64,000 nucleotides of DNA from Staphylococcus argenteus (GCF_000236925.1 NC_016941.1:1178001-1242000); one strand, 5' to 3'; counted from the first letter of the stretch, positions 1 to 10,308 are shown. The notes: generated from the letters alone by a model not told the origin. Made by a program: numbers and translations.

Positions 1-389
1 GTGATTCCAGAGCATATGTTATAAATAGCAGACAAATCGAACAAATTACAAGTGATCATTCTTTTGTTAATCATCTTGTATTAACAGGACAAATAACTGA
101 AGAGGAAGCATTTACGCATCCACAGCGTAATATAATCACTAAGGTAATGGGTACTGACAAACGCGTCAGTCCAGATCTATTTATTAAACGATTGAATTTT
201 TATGATTATTTATTATTAAATTCAGATGGATTAACCGATTACGTTAAAGACAATGAAATTAAGCGTTTGTTAGTAAAAGAAGGTACAATAGAAGATCATG
301 GTAATCAGTTAATGCAACTCGCATTAGATAACCATTCGAAAGATAATGTTACTTTCATACTCGCGGCTATTGAAGGTGATAAAGTATGA
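1..389 (+). CDS. stp1: PP2C-type Ser/Thr phosphatase Stp1, C-terminal part (cut by window start)
   Basis: The reading frame is open from base 3 to the stop at 387-389, so only the last ~128 codons are in the window. The first visible residues, DSRAYVIN, match the PP2C motif GDSR that helps hold the metal centre. SDGLTDYV and DNVTFILA are later PP2C motifs carrying metal-binding Asp residues. PP2C phosphatases of this type reverse phosphorylation by the PASTA kinase encoded next door. The stop overlaps the pknB start by 4 nt (ATGA), so the two are translationally coupled. An internal ATG at 147 is not the start, because homology continues upstream. The missing N-terminus is a window artefact, not a truncation. 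Confidence 0.95.
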   Translation, partial: DSRAYVINSRQIEQITSDHSFVNHLVLTGQITEEEAFTHPQRNIITKVMGTDKRVSPDLFIKRLNFYDYLLLNSDGLTDYVKDNEIKRLLVKEGTIEDHGNQLMQLALDNHSKDNVTFILAAIEGDKV

Positions 390-2380
390 TAGGTAAAATA
401 ATAAATGAACGATATAAGATAATTGATAAACTTGGCGGCGGTGGTATGAGTACTGTGTATCTTGCAGAAGATACTATATTGAATATTAAAGTTGCCATTA
501 AGGCGATTTTTATACCACCAAGGGAAAAAGAAGAAACTTTAAAACGTTTTGAAAGAGAAGTACATAATTCGTCACAACTTTCACATCAAAATATCGTAAG
601 TATGATCGATGTTGATGAAGAAGATGACTGTTATTACTTAGTTATGGAGTATATTGAAGGACCGACACTTTCAGAATACATTGAAAGTCATGGTCCATTA
701 AGTGTCGAAACAGCAATTGATTTCACGAATCAAATTTTAGATGGAATCAAACATGCGCATGATATGCGTATTGTACATAGAGATATCAAACCACAAAATA
801 TACTCATTGATAGTAATAAAACGTTGAAAATATTTGATTTCGGTATTGCTAAAGCATTAAGTGAAACATCATTAACGCAAACAAATCATGTATTGGGAAC
901 AGTCCAGTATTTTTCGCCAGAACAAGCTAAAGGTGAAGCGACAGATGAATGTACCGATATCTACTCAATAGGAATTGTTTTATATGAAATGCTTGTTGGT
1001 GAACCACCGTTCAATGGTGAAACTGCTGTGAGTATTGCGATTAAACATATTCAAGATTCTGTACCAAATGTGACGACTGATGTTCGTAAAGATATTCCGC
1101 AAGCTTTAAGTAATGTTATTTTACGTGCAACTGAAAAAGATAAATCCAATCGTTACAAGACAATTCAAGAAATGAAAGATGATTTAAGTAGCGTTTTACA
1201 TGAAAATCGAGCAAATGAAGATGTTTATGAACTTGATAAAATGAAAACGATAGCCGTTACTTTGAAAAAAGAAGATATTGCAAAACACATTAGTGAGCAT
1301 AAATCTAGTCAACCAAAGCGCGAAACAACTCAAGTGCCGATAGTTAATGGACCTGCACATCATCAGCAGTTCCAGAAAACAGAAGGTGCTGGGTATGAGC
1401 CTAAAGCAAAGCGGAAATCAACTAGAAAGATTGTGTTACTATCACTTATTTTTTCATTATTAATGATTGCACTTGTATCTTTTGTAGCTATGGCAATGTT
1501 TGGTAATAAATATGAGGAAACGCCAGATGTTATTGGAAAGTCAGTAAAAGAAGCAGAGCAAATATTTAATAAAAACAATCTTAAACTGGGTAAGATTTCT
1601 CGTAGTTATAGTGATAAATATCCTGAAAATGAGATTATCAAAACGACACCAAATACTGGTGAAAGAGTTGAACGTGGCGATAGCGTAGACGTTGTCATTT
1701 CTAAAGGTCCAGAAAAAGTTAAAATGCCGAATGTCATTGGTTTACCGAAAGAAGAGGCATTACAGAAATTAAAATCGTTGGGCATTAAGGATGTTTCGGT
1801 TGAAAAAGTATACAATAATCAGGCACCAAAAGGTTATATTGCTAATCAAAGTGTAACTGCAAATACTGAAATTGCAATTCATGATGCAAATATTAAATTG
1901 TATGAATCATTAGGTATTAAGCAGGTTTACGTCGAAGATTTTGAACATAAGTCCTTTAGTAAAGCTAAAAAAGCTTTAGAAGAAAAAGGATTTAAGGTTG
2001 AGAGTAAAGAAGAATATAGTGATGATATTGATGAAGGTGATGTGATTTCACAATCACCTAAAGGAAAATCAGTTGATGAAGGATCAACAATCTCCTTTGT
2101 GGTTTCTAAAGGTAAGAAAGATGATTCGGAAGATGTGAAATCTACTACAGCATCTGTTGATGTTCCTTACACTGGTAAAAATGATAAGCCACAAAAAGTA
2201 AAGGTCTATATCAAAGATAAAGATAATGATGGCTCAACAGAAAAAGGCAGCTTTAATATAACAAGTGATCAACGAATTGATATTCCATTGCGAATTGAAA
2301 AAGGGAAATCAGCAAGTTATATAGTTAAAGTGGATGGTAAAACAGTAGCTGAGAAAGAAGTTAGTTACGACGATATATAA
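386..2380 (+). CDS. pknB: PASTA-domain Ser/Thr protein kinase PknB (Stk1)
   Basis: A 664-residue membrane kinase. The kinase domain spans about residues 10-270: glycine loop LGGGGMSTVYLAED, Lys39 in VAIK, catalytic HRDIKPQN with Asp133, DFG at 151-153, and an activation loop with several Thr before GTVQYFSPEQ. A single hydrophobic helix follows at about 348-372. The outside part has three PASTA repeats (about 376-575), which in this family sense muropeptides or lipid II, and then a C-terminal beta-rich domain. Known targets in staphylococci include cell-wall and regulatory proteins. The length equals the S. aureus protein. Start ATG overlaps stp1. A hairpin after the stop (2388-2420) ends the pair. 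Confidence 0.97.
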   Translation: MIGKIINERYKIIDKLGGGGMSTVYLAEDTILNIKVAIKAIFIPPREKEETLKRFEREVHNSSQLSHQNIVSMIDVDEEDDCYYLVMEYIEGPTLSEYIESHGPLSVETAIDFTNQILDGIKHAHDMRIVHRDIKPQNILIDSNKTLKIFDFGIAKALSETSLTQTNHVLGTVQYFSPEQAKGEATDECTDIYSIGIVLYEMLVGEPPFNGETAVSIAIKHIQDSVPNVTTDVRKDIPQALSNVILRATEKDKSNRYKTIQEMKDDLSSVLHENRANEDVYELDKMKTIAVTLKKEDIAKHISEHKSSQPKRETTQVPIVNGPAHHQQFQKTEGAGYEPKAKRKSTRKIVLLSLIFSLLMIALVSFVAMAMFGNKYEETPDVIGKSVKEAEQIFNKNNLKLGKISRSYSDKYPENEIIKTTPNTGERVERGDSVDVVISKGPEKVKMPNVIGLPKEEALQKLKSLGIKDVSVEKVYNNQAPKGYIANQSVTANTEIAIHDANIKLYESLGIKQVYVEDFEHKSFSKAKKALEEKGFKVESKEEYSDDIDEGDVISQSPKGKSVDEGSTISFVVSKGKKDDSEDVKSTTASVDVPYTGKNDKPQKVKVYIKDKDNDGSTEKGSFNITSDQRIDIPLRIEKGKSASYIVKVDGKTVAEKEVSYDDI

Positions 2381-2387
2381 ATAGAGC

Positions 2388-2420
2388 ATACCGGAATTTC
2401 TTTAAGAGGAATTCCGGTAT
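2388..2420 (+). terminator. Hairpin downstream of pknB
   Basis: Perfect 11-bp inverted repeat: ATACCGGAATT (2388-2398) and AATTCCGGTAT (2410-2420). The T tract after it is weak (ACTTATGTTT), so termination may be partial. Confidence 0.65.
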
Positions 2421-2646
2421 ACTTATGTTTGAATAATTTATATTATAGAAAGTGCGTCAAATTAATAGTAGTCAAGTGAAATGTTATTTAAAAAAAGTGT
2501 AGATATTAATATAGAAAAACTGTGTCAACTAAAAGAAATAAAACCATACATACACAACATTTATATCTTTTGAAATGATGATTTATATATTAATGTTTCA
2601 GTCTTTGATATAATAAATGCAGTAAATTTAATCGAGAGGTGCCATT

Positions 2647-3522
2647 TTGAAGACAGGTCGAATTGTGAAATCAATTAGTGGGGTATATCAAGTGGACGTT
2701 AATGGCGAACGTTTCAATACAAAACCACGTGGATTATTTAGAAAGAAAAAATTTTCACCGGTTGTTGGAGATATTGTAGATTTTGATGTGCAGAACGTTA
2801 ATGAAGGTTATATTCATCATGTTCATGAACGTCAAAACGAATTAAAAAGACCACCTGTAAGTAATATTAATACATTAGTTATAGTAATGAGTGCGGTTGA
2901 ACCAAATTTTTCAACACAATTATTAGATAGGTTTTTAGTCATTGCTCACTCATATCATTTAAATGCAAGAATATTAGTTACCAAAAAAGATATTGCGTCA
3001 ATGGAAAAGCAACACGAAATCAATACATTATTAAAAATATACGAGGATATTGGTTACGAGACTGAATTTATTGGTAATGATGATGACCGTAAAAAGGTAG
3101 TGGAAGCATGGCCTGCTGGACTTATAGTGTTAAGTGGACAGTCGGGTGTTGGAAAATCTACATTTTTAAACCACTATCGTCCAGAACTAAACCTTGAAAC
3201 AAATGATATTTCTAAGTCATTAAACCGAGGAAAGCATACCACAAGACATGTTGAATTATTTGAACGTCAGAATGGTTATATTGCTGATACGCCAGGTTTC
3301 AGTGCATTAGACTTTGAACATATAGATAAAGACGATGTTAAGTATTATTTTCTTGAATTGAATCGATACGGGGAAAAGTGTAAATTTAGAAATTGCAACC
3401 ATATTAAAGAACCTAATTGTAATGTTAAGAAGCAATTGGAACAAGGTAACATTGCCCAATTTAGGTACGACCATTACTTACAATTATTTAATGAAATTTC
3501 AAATAGAAAGGTTAGATATTAA
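2647..3522 (+). CDS. rsgA: Ribosome small-subunit-dependent GTPase RsgA (YloQ/CpgA)
   Basis: A 291-residue circularly permuted GTPase that assists late maturation of the 30S subunit. An N-terminal OB-fold covers about residues 1-70. The G motifs come in the permuted order: G4 as TKKD near 118, then G1 GQSGVGKST at 164-172, then G3 DTPGF. The C-terminal zinc site is visible as Cys245, Cys250, His252 and Cys258. The start is TTG: AGAGGTG lies 5 nt upstream (2635-2641) and no nearby ATG fits. rpe begins directly after the stop, so rsgA-rpe-thiN look like one transcript, as in other Firmicutes. Confidence 0.96.
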   Translation: MKTGRIVKSISGVYQVDVNGERFNTKPRGLFRKKKFSPVVGDIVDFDVQNVNEGYIHHVHERQNELKRPPVSNINTLVIVMSAVEPNFSTQLLDRFLVIAHSYHLNARILVTKKDIASMEKQHEINTLLKIYEDIGYETEFIGNDDDRKKVVEAWPAGLIVLSGQSGVGKSTFLNHYRPELNLETNDISKSLNRGKHTTRHVELFERQNGYIADTPGFSALDFEHIDKDDVKYYFLELNRYGEKCKFRNCNHIKEPNCNVKKQLEQGNIAQFRYDHYLQLFNEISNRKVRY

Positions 3523-4167
3523 ATGACAAAACTATTTCCATCATTATTATCTGTTGATTTTTTGAATCTACAACATGAGTTGAACAAACTTGAAGAAGCA
3601 GGCGTTGACGGTGTTCATTTTGATGTTATGGATGGTCAATTTGTACCAAATATATCCATTGGATTACCTATTTTGGATGCCGTAAGAAAAGGTACGTCAT
3701 TACCTATTGATGTCCATTTAATGATTGAAAACCCGGAAAATTATATTGCATCCTTTGTGGAACATGGTGCTGATATGATTTCCATTCATGTAGAATCAAC
3801 ACCACATATCCACCGTGCAATTCAAATGATTAAGCATTTGAATAAAAAAGCAGGCGTAGTTATTAATCCAGGAACACCAGTTGCAATAATTGAACCTATT
3901 TTAGATATTGTTGATTATGTGTTGGTAATGACTGTAAATCCAGGTTTTGGAGGTCAATCATTTATTACTCAATGTGTCGAAAAAATTGCTCATCTAAATG
4001 CAATTAAAATGGAGCGTCAGTTAAATTTTGAAATAGAGGTTGATGGTGGCGTTAATAATGATACAGCAAAAGTTTGTATTGATAATGGAGCAACGGTGTT
4101 AGTTACAGGTTCTTTTTTCTTTAACCAAAATGATTATAAAAAAGTCACACAACAATTGAAAGGTTGA
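3523..4167 (+). CDS. rpe: Ribulose-phosphate 3-epimerase
   Basis: A 214-residue TIM-barrel enzyme of the pentose phosphate pathway that interconverts D-ribulose 5-phosphate and D-xylulose 5-phosphate. Family motifs are present: FPSLLSVDF at the N-terminus, VHFDVMDGQFVPN with a metal/catalytic Asp, VNPGFGGQ, and VDGGVN with the second catalytic Asp. The ATG follows the rsgA stop with no gap. The ribosome binding site lies in the 3' end of rsgA (AGAAAGG before 3523). The stop is immediately followed by thiN. The length is typical of the family. Confidence 0.95.
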   Translation: MTKLFPSLLSVDFLNLQHELNKLEEAGVDGVHFDVMDGQFVPNISIGLPILDAVRKGTSLPIDVHLMIENPENYIASFVEHGADMISIHVESTPHIHRAIQMIKHLNKKAGVVINPGTPVAIIEPILDIVDYVLVMTVNPGFGGQSFITQCVEKIAHLNAIKMERQLNFEIEVDGGVNNDTAKVCIDNGATVLVTGSFFFNQNDYKKVTQQLKG

Positions 4168-4173
4168 GTGCAT

Positions 4174-4818
4174 ATGCATATTAATTTATTATGTTCTGAA
4201 CGACACTTACCTCAAGATATTTGGGTTAAACATATCGGCGAAAAATGGGGCGGTGTTGATAGAGGAGCATTGATTTTACTAAAACATCAAATTACACCAT
4301 TTTTTTCAGTAGGTGATTTTGATTCAGTTAGTAATAAAGAACGACAACTTTTAACAGAACAATTAGAAATTAAACCAGTTCAAGCTGAAAAAGCAGATAC
4401 AGATTTAGCATTAGCTGTAGATAAAGCAGTAGCACTTGGATTTGATAGTATTACAATTTTTGGGGCTACTGGTGGGCGTCTTGATCATTTTTTTGGAGCG
4501 GTGCAATTATTATTAAAAAAAGCATATTATAAAAAAGATGTACACATTAAGCTTGTGGATCAGCAAAATAAAATTGTATTGTTGCCTAAGGGACAATATC
4601 AAGTTGAAAAAGACACTAGTTATCCATATATTTCATTTATTCCAATGACTGATGATGTGGAATTGTCATTGTCAGGCTTCAAATATAACTTAACAAGACA
4701 AATGCTGAATATTGGTTCAACATTAACAATTTCAAATGAAGTAGAGAATGCGCAAGCAATGATTAATGTTCATGAAGGATTATTGTTACAAATTAGAAGT
4801 GCTGATTTGAAGGAGTAG
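4174..4818 (+). CDS. thiN: Thiamine pyrophosphokinase
   Basis: A 214-residue enzyme that transfers pyrophosphate from ATP to thiamine, giving the cofactor thiamine diphosphate. Family signatures are GDFDSV near the N-terminus, the acidic KADTDLALAV motif, and GATGGRLDHFF. I chose the ATG at 4174. A GTG at 4168, directly after the rpe stop, would add two residues (M-H), and GAAAGG at 4158-4163 could serve either start. It is the last gene of the rsgA-rpe-thiN run and is followed by a strong hairpin. No TPP riboswitch-like leader is visible, which fits a salvage kinase inside a housekeeping operon. Confidence 0.94.
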   Translation: MHINLLCSERHLPQDIWVKHIGEKWGGVDRGALILLKHQITPFFSVGDFDSVSNKERQLLTEQLEIKPVQAEKADTDLALAVDKAVALGFDSITIFGATGGRLDHFFGAVQLLLKKAYYKKDVHIKLVDQQNKIVLLPKGQYQVEKDTSYPYISFIPMTDDVELSLSGFKYNLTRQMLNIGSTLTISNEVENAQAMINVHEGLLLQIRSADLKE

Positions 4819-4917
4819 TTTTAAGGTCGTTGTTAATTAGAAGTATGTAATGAAATGACGTTAATGTAAATTTAGATTTAATGCATAGTGAGTATTGAGT
4901 TGCTAAGTGAAAATAAT

Positions 4918-4960
4918 AAATCACGCTGTAATATATGAAGATTACGGCGTGATTTATTTA
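4918..4960 (+). terminator. Hairpin terminator downstream of thiN
   Basis: AAATCACGCTGTAAT (4918-4932) pairs with ATTACGGCGTGATTT (4941-4955), 15 positions with one wobble. It lies between convergent thiN and rpmB. The flanking A/T runs could let it work in both directions. Confidence 0.8.
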
Positions 4961-4982
4961 TAGTTAATCTATTACTCCAAAT

Positions 4983-5014
4983 AAAAAAGAACTGAAAGGT
5001 TGAGCTTTCAGTCC
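4983..5014 (-). terminator. Hairpin terminator of rpmB
   Basis: ACTGAAAG (4991-4998) and CTTTCAGT (5005-5012) form the stem. The A-run at 4983-4988 becomes a U tract on the minus-strand transcript, which points to termination of rpmB. Confidence 0.75.
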
Positions 5015-5067
5015 TAAAGTAAATGTGTCCTCCACATAAGGTCACATTTTAATGTGCATTATATTTA

Positions 5068-5256
5068 TTAAACTCTAGTTACTTTACCAGATTTTAAAGC
5101 ACGTGCAGAAACCCAAACTTTTTTAGGTTTACCGTCAACTAGGATTCTAACTTTTTGAAGGTTAGCGTTCCATCTACGTTTTGTAGAGTTTAAAGCGTGT
5201 GAACGTCTGTTACCAGTCGAAGCTTTACGACCTGTTACGAAACATTGTTTACCCAT
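5068..5256 (-). CDS. rpmB: 50S ribosomal protein L28
   Basis: A 62-residue basic protein of the large ribosomal subunit. The start [20 protein letters not shown] and the end [17 protein letters not shown] are typical L28. It has only one Cys and no CxxC zinc pair, so it is the zinc-independent form. On its own strand AAAGGAGGT lies at the right distance before the ATG. It is monocistronic and faces the rsgA-rpe-thiN operon, the same opposed orientation as in B. subtilis. Its own terminator follows. Confidence 0.97.
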
Positions 5257-5350
5257 ATGAGTACCTCCTTTAATAAATATAAATACACATAACTACTTAT
5301 ATACTTAATAAAGATAGCATAATCTCATATGAAAAACAATCAATAATTTT

Positions 5351-5388
5351 CACATAAAAGTCAAAAATACTGACTTTTGTGATATAAT
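5351..5388 (+). promoter_or_regulatory. Extended -10 promoter with overlapping palindrome, ahead of the Asp23-fakA operon
   Basis: TGATATAAT (5380-5388) is a perfect extended -10 (TGn-TATAAT). The -35 region is poor and is covered by an inverted repeat: AAAAGTCA (5356-5363) and TGACTTTT (5371-5378), extending toward CACA and GTG at the outside. This arrangement suggests an operator, but I recognise no regulator. Confidence 0.55.
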
Positions 5389-5698
5389 TGTAGACTGTGA
5401 AGTTATGTAGTATGATATTTTAGAGAAATAACAGAATGTAACAATTAAACTTTTTATTTAATGATACTACATTTATTAATAAGAACTGCTTAAGGACATA
5501 TAACATGCGATGGAATTTAATCATTGTAAAATAGGCAATCCAAACGTCAGTCATTATATTAAGTTTCTATACATTGGAATAATACGGACGAATTTTCAAT
5601 GAAACTTAGAGAATTTATGACTACGCTAAGTGGTAAAATTTTAAAAGTGAATTAGGGAAATTGAAAAATCAACTTTGAAATTTAGGAGGGACAAAGAT
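5389..5698 (+). other. About 300-nt untranslated leader before the Asp23-family gene
   Basis: Downstream of the promoter near 5383 there is no gene until 5699. I see only a possible 18-codon frame, ATG at 5599 to TAG at 5653-5655 (MKLREFMTTLSGKILKVN), without a good ribosome binding site. Nothing in this stretch matches a riboswitch I know. It may be a regulatory leader or simply spacer. Confidence 0.4.
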
Positions 5699-6073
5699 AT
5701 GACATTAGAGATTTCAAATGACTACGGCAAAATTGATATTTCAAACGAAGTGATTGCTTCGGTTGTAGGTGGAAAGGCCGTTGAATGTTATGGTATTGTA
5801 GGAATGGCATCTAGACAACAAGTTAGAGCTGGTATTGCAGAAATATTGGGACATGAAAACTACGCAAAAGGTATTAAAGTAACGGAAAATAATGGTGTAG
5901 TTGATATAGATATGTACATCATTGTTAGTTACGGTGTGAAAATATCTGAAGTTGCCAATAATGTTCAATCAACAGTGAAATATACTTTGGAAAAATCACT
6001 TAATGTATCAGTAAATTCAATCAATATATATGTACAAGGTGTACGTGTGAATAATACAGGCAAGAAAATTTAG
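5699..6073 (+). CDS. Asp23/Gls24 family envelope-stress protein (YloU)
   Basis: A 124-residue protein of the Asp23/Gls24 (DUF322) family, recognised by [25 protein letters not shown] near the N-terminus and the alternating [19 protein letters not shown] strand-helix pattern. Members sit near the membrane and are linked to cell-envelope homeostasis; the exact role of YloU is unknown. I start at ATG 5699 because AGGAGGG lies just upstream (5684-5690). A start at 5675 would place that site inside the gene. It is followed 14 nt later by fakA, a pairing conserved across Firmicutes (yloU-yloV). Confidence 0.9.
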   Translation: MTLEISNDYGKIDISNEVIASVVGGKAVECYGIVGMASRQQVRAGIAEILGHENYAKGIKVTENNGVVDIDMYIIVSYGVKISEVANNVQSTVKYTLEKSLNVSVNSINIYVQGVRVNNTGKKI

Positions 6074-6087
6074 GAGGACAACTTGAA

Positions 6088-7734
6088 ATGATTAGCAAAA
6101 TTAATGGTAAATTATTTGCCGACATGATTATACAAGGGGCACAAAATTTATCTAACAATGCAGATTTCGTAGATTCATTAAATGTGTATCCAGTGCCAGA
6201 TGGTGATACAGGAACTAATATGAATCTTACTATGACTTCAGGTCGTGAAGAAGTAGAGAATAATTTATCAAAAAATATCGGTGAATTAGGTAAAACATTC
6301 TCAAAAGGTTTACTAATGGGTGCAAGAGGTAACTCTGGTGTCATCTTGTCACAATTATTCAGAGGATTTTGTAAAAATATTGAAAGTGAATCTGAAATTA
6401 ATTCAAAATTATTAGCTGAAAGTTTTCAAGCTGGTGTAGAAACAGCATATAAAGCAGTAATGAAACCTGTTGAAGGGACGATATTAACTGTCGCTAAAGA
6501 TGCAGCGCATGCAGCAGTTGAAAAAGCACAAAACACTGAGGACTGCATTGAATTAATGGCTTATATTATTGATAAAGCTAATGAATCTCTTGAAAATACA
6601 CCAAACTTATTGGCAGTGCTAAAAGAAGTTGGAGTCGTTGATAGTGGTGGTAAAGGATTACTATGTGTTTATGAAGGTTTCTTAAAAGCACTTAAAGGTG
6701 AAAAAGTAGAAGCGAAAGTTGAGAAACTTGATAAAGATGAATTTGTACATGATGAGCATGACTTCCATGGTGTAATTAACACTGAAGATATCATCTATGG
6801 TTATTGTACTGAAATGATGGTTCGTTTCGGTAAAAATAAAAAAGCATTTGATGAACAAGAATTCAGACAAGATATGAGTCAATTTGGTGATTCATTACTA
6901 GTAATTAATGATGATGAAATCGTAAAAGTTCATGTGCATACAGAACACCCAGGTGATGTGTTTAATTATGGTCAACAATATGGTGAATTAATTAAACTTA
7001 AAGTTGAAAATATGAGAGAACAACATCGTGAAGTAATTAGAAAAGAACAACATACAACTAAGCCAGAAATGGAAACAGTTGAAACAGCCATCATTACTAT
7101 TTCTATGGGTGAAGGTATTTCAGAAATATTTAAATCAATGGGCGCAACACATATTATTAGTGGTGGGCAAACAATGAATCCATCTACTGAAGATATCGTC
7201 AAAGTTATCGAACAATCACAATGTAAACGCGCTATCATTTTACCAAACAATAAAAATATTTTAATGGCAAGTGAACAAGCTGCAAGTATTGTAGATGCAG
7301 AAGCGGTAGTGATTCCAACTAAATCAATTCCACAAGGTATAAGTGCATTATTCCAATACGATGTGGATGCATCTCTTGAAGACAATAAAATGCAAATGAC
7401 TGAAGCAGTTAATGCTGTTAAATCGGGTTCTTTAACGTATGCTGTGCGCGATACGAAAATCGACGGTGTTGAGATTAAAAAGGATGCATTCATGGGCTTG
7501 ATTGAAGACAAGATTGTAAGTAGTCAAAGTGACCAATTTGCAACAATTTCTGAATTATTAAATGTAATGTTAGCTGAAGATAGTGAGATACTAACTGTCA
7601 TTATTGGGCAAGATGCGGATAAAGCAGTGACAGATGAAATGCTAAATTGGGTTGAAGAACAATATCCTGATGTTGAAGTAGAAGTTCATGAAGGTGGACA
7701 ACCAATTTATCAATATTTCTTTTCAGTTGAATAA
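6088..7734 (+). CDS. fakA: Fatty acid kinase, ATP-binding subunit FakA
   Basis: A 548-residue Dak-type kinase. With a FakB fatty-acid carrier it phosphorylates exogenous fatty acids to acyl-phosphate for phospholipid synthesis; S. aureus mutants are altered in virulence-factor expression. The N-terminal DhaL-like domain (about 1-200) holds the nucleotide/Mg site, with [13 protein letters not shown] and [12 protein letters not shown]. The middle and C-terminal domains follow, with [10 protein letters not shown] and a C-terminal end [26 protein letters not shown] is before ATG 6088. A perfect hairpin with a T-tail follows the stop. In B. subtilis serine dehydratase genes follow here; in this window recG does. 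Confidence 0.96.
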   Translation: MISKINGKLFADMIIQGAQNLSNNADFVDSLNVYPVPDGDTGTNMNLTMTSGREEVENNLSKNIGELGKTFSKGLLMGARGNSGVILSQLFRGFCKNIESESEINSKLLAESFQAGVETAYKAVMKPVEGTILTVAKDAAHAAVEKAQNTEDCIELMAYIIDKANESLENTPNLLAVLKEVGVVDSGGKGLLCVYEGFLKALKGEKVEAKVEKLDKDEFVHDEHDFHGVINTEDIIYGYCTEMMVRFGKNKKAFDEQEFRQDMSQFGDSLLVINDDEIVKVHVHTEHPGDVFNYGQQYGELIKLKVENMREQHREVIRKEQHTTKPEMETVETAIITISMGEGISEIFKSMGATHIISGGQTMNPSTEDIVKVIEQSQCKRAIILPNNKNILMASEQAASIVDAEAVVIPTKSIPQGISALFQYDVDASLEDNKMQMTEAVNAVKSGSLTYAVRDTKIDGVEIKKDAFMGLIEDKIVSSQSDQFATISELLNVMLAEDSEILTVIIGQDADKAVTDEMLNWVEEQYPDVEVEVHEGGQPIYQYFFSVE

Positions 7735-7743
7735 AAATAAATT

Positions 7744-7784
7744 AAAAAACTACCGACAATAAAAAGTGTTGGTAGTTTTTTATT
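7744..7784 (+). terminator. Terminator downstream of fakA
   Basis: AAAAAACTACC (7744-7754) and GGTAGTTTTTT (7771-7781) form a perfect 11-bp stem ending in a T run. Confidence 0.88.
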
Positions 7785-7907
7785 TATAATTTGAATATGA
7801 AATGACATAGTTGATAGTCAATAAAAATATCATGTTTAACTTGGACATGATAAAATAAAGTACATATTTAGTGAACGGAAAATCAAACTAAACATAGGTG
7901 ATTCATT

Positions 7908-9968
7908 TTGGCGAAAGTTAATTTAATAGAAAGTCCATATAGTTTAAGAGAACTTAAAGGTATAGGACCTAAAAAGATAGAAGTTTTACAACAATTAAAT
8001 ATACATACAGTAGAAGACCTCGTTTTGTATTTGCCAACAAGATATGAAGATAATACAGTCATTGATTTAAACCAAGCTGAAGATCAAGCAACTGTTAATA
8101 TTGTAGGGCAAGTATATACTGCACCAATAGTGGCATTTTTTGGAAGAAATAAATCAAAATTAACCGTTCATTTAATGGTTAATAACATTGCGGTCAAGTG
8201 TATATTTTTCAATCAACCATACTTAAAAAAGAAAATCGAATTAAATCAAACAATAACAGTAAAAGGTAAATGGAATAGAGTTAAACAAGAAATTACTGGC
8301 AATAGAGTATTCTTCAATTCGGAATCTGTTCAATCTCCGGAAAATTCGGATATTCAGCTTGAACCGGTTTATCGCATTAAAGAAGGTATTAAACAGAAGC
8401 AATTGAGAGATCAAATCAGACAAGCATTAAGTGATGTAACGATTCATGAATGGTTAACAGATGAGTTGAGAGAGAAGTATAAACTAGAAACATTAGATTT
8501 TACATTGAATACTTTACATCATCCTAAAAACAAGTCGGAATTATTACGTGCTCGTAGAACCTATGCTTTCACAGAGTTGTTTTTATTCGAATTACGTATG
8601 CAATGGCTTAACAGATTAGAAAAGTCATCCGATGATGCGATTGAAATTGATTACGATTTAAATGAAGTGAAAGCGTTTATAGAACGATTGCCTTTTGAAC
8701 TTACGGATGCTCAAAAATCCAGTGTGAATGAAATATTCAGAGATTTGAAAGCGCCAATACGCATGCATCGTTTACTTCAAGGTGATGTGGGTTCTGGGAA
8801 AACGGTTGTTGCAGCAATTTGCATGTATGCATTGAAAACTGCTGGATATCAATCAGCATTAATGGTTCCGACTGAAATTTTAGCTGAACAACATGCTGAA
8901 AGCTTGATTTCTTTGTTTGGTGATTCTATGAATGTAGCGTTACTTACTGGGTCTGTTAAAGGTAAGAAACGTAAAATTCTTTTAGAACAACTTGAAAATG
9001 GTACGATCGATTGTTTAATTGGAACCCATGCATTGATTCAAGATGATGTTATTTTTCAAAATGTCGGATTGGTAATAACTGATGAACAACATCGTTTTGG
9101 TGTGAACCAACGCCAACTTTTAAGAGAAAAAGGTGCCATGACAAATGTCTTATTTATGACCGCTACACCTATTCCAAGAACATTAGCAATTTCAGTGTTT
9201 GGTGAAATGGACGTATCATCAATTAAACAACTGCCAAAAGGACGTAAACCTATTATTACAACATGGGCAAAGCATGAGCAATATGATAAAGTCTTGATGC
9301 AGATGACTGCAGAATTGAAAAAAGGTCGACAGGCATATGTTATTTGTCCTCTTATAGAAAGTTCTGAGCACCTCGAAGATGTTCAAAATGTTGTGGCTTT
9401 ATTTGAATCATTGCAACAATATTATGGAGTGTCACGTGTAGGTCTACTACACGGAAAATTATCTGCAGATGAAAAAGATGATGTTATGCAAAAATTTAGT
9501 AATCATGAGATTGATATTTTAGTATCTACAACAGTAGTCGAAGTAGGTGTTAATGTGCCAAATGCTACTTTTATGATGATTTATGATGCTGATCGATTTG
9601 GATTATCTACTTTGCATCAGTTGAGAGGTCGTGTAGGAAGAAGTGATCAACAAAGTTATTGTGTTTTAATAGCATCACCTAAAACTGAAACAGGTATCGA
9701 AAGAATGACGATTATGACACAAACAACAGATGGTTTTGAGCTGAGTGAGCGCGATTTAGAAATGCGAGGGCCAGGTGATTTCTTTGGTGTTAAACAAAGT
9801 GGTTTGCCAGACTTTTTAGTCGCTAATTTAGTTGAAGATTATCGCATGTTAGAAGTTGCTCGTGATGAAGCGGCAGAACTGATTCATTCTGGTGTATTCT
9901 TTGAAAATACGTATCAACATTTGCGTCATTTTATTGAGGAGAATTTATTACATCGAAGTTTTGACTAA
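7908..9968 (+). CDS. recG: ATP-dependent DNA helicase RecG
   Basis: A 686-residue superfamily-2 helicase that reverses stalled replication forks and processes Holliday junctions. The N-terminal wedge/OB domain (about 1-230) includes LKGIGPKK. The helicase core has Walker [12 protein letters not shown] near residue 295, the DEQH box in ITDEQHRFG, motif [11 protein letters not shown], and motif [11 protein letters not shown]. The C-terminal TRG segment is present ([17 protein letters not shown]). The start is TTG with AGGTGAT about 8 nt upstream, and it gives the usual length. It stands alone between the fakA terminator and a STAR-type repeat. Confidence 0.97.
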   Translation: MAKVNLIESPYSLRELKGIGPKKIEVLQQLNIHTVEDLVLYLPTRYEDNTVIDLNQAEDQATVNIVGQVYTAPIVAFFGRNKSKLTVHLMVNNIAVKCIFFNQPYLKKKIELNQTITVKGKWNRVKQEITGNRVFFNSESVQSPENSDIQLEPVYRIKEGIKQKQLRDQIRQALSDVTIHEWLTDELREKYKLETLDFTLNTLHHPKNKSELLRARRTYAFTELFLFELRMQWLNRLEKSSDDAIEIDYDLNEVKAFIERLPFELTDAQKSSVNEIFRDLKAPIRMHRLLQGDVGSGKTVVAAICMYALKTAGYQSALMVPTEILAEQHAESLISLFGDSMNVALLTGSVKGKKRKILLEQLENGTIDCLIGTHALIQDDVIFQNVGLVITDEQHRFGVNQRQLLREKGAMTNVLFMTATPIPRTLAISVFGEMDVSSIKQLPKGRKPIITTWAKHEQYDKVLMQMTAELKKGRQAYVICPLIESSEHLEDVQNVVALFESLQQYYGVSRVGLLHGKLSADEKDDVMQKFSNHEIDILVSTTVVEVGVNVPNATFMMIYDADRFGLSTLHQLRGRVGRSDQQSYCVLIASPKTETGIERMTIMTQTTDGFELSERDLEMRGPGDFFGVKQSGLPDFLVANLVEDYRMLEVARDEAAELIHSGVFFENTYQHLRHFIEENLLHRSFD

Positions 9969-9978
9969 TTGTTATAAA

Positions 9979-10080
9979 TTTGTAGAATTTCTATGGAATT
10001 CTCTGTGTTGGGGCCCACCCCAACTTGCATTGTTTGTAGAATTTCTTTTCGAAATTCTCTGTGTTGGGGCCCCGCCAACT
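9979..10080 (+). repeat. STAR-type intergenic repeat, two units
   Basis: Two related units carry the core TGTGTTGGGGCCC at 10004-10016 and 10060-10072, 56 bp apart. Each is preceded by TTTGTAGAATTTCT and a self-complementary stretch (GAATTTCTATGGAATTC and GAATTTCTTTTCGAAATTC). The core matches the S. aureus repeat (STAR) family found in many staphylococcal intergenic spaces. The GC-rich core stands out from the AT-rich surroundings. An open frame crossing it is not a gene. Confidence 0.85.
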
Positions 10081-10308
10081 ACTACCTATATAACATTTTA
10101 GTTCCTTAAACTTTGTGACTTATTAAAAATGGTTTCAGAGATGAGTATACACACATTATTTTAAATATGTGATAAGTTGTTTTTAAAATGCTAAGTGCAA
10201 CACTTCGTTATTTGAGTGATATGACACTGGAACTATTTGAATGTAAAGTGGTATTTTAACAATTTATAAATTTTCGACTAAATAATAACTAAATATTACA
10301 GTTATTTG
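10081..10308. other. recG-fapR spacer without visible gene
   Basis: AT-rich sequence between the STAR element and the fapR promoter. I see no coding frame with a ribosome binding site and no strong hairpin. Confidence 0.6.

Noticed and set aside
1..389. Short stp1 as a truncated or broken gene
   Set aside because: Homology is intact to the first base of the window, so the missing part is outside. The same applies to truB at the other end.
5599..5655. 18-codon open frame in the Asp23-fakA leader as a gene
   Set aside because: There is no convincing ribosome site; I mention it only as part of the leader.
6972..7511. Long minus-strand open frame inside fakA
   Set aside because: It is the reverse phase of a conserved gene, without start signals. 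Similar antisense frames in codY and tsf were discarded for the same reason.
9892..10101. Open frame crossing the end of recG and the STAR element
   Set aside because: It overlaps recG out of frame, has no good start signal and runs through a known repeat type.
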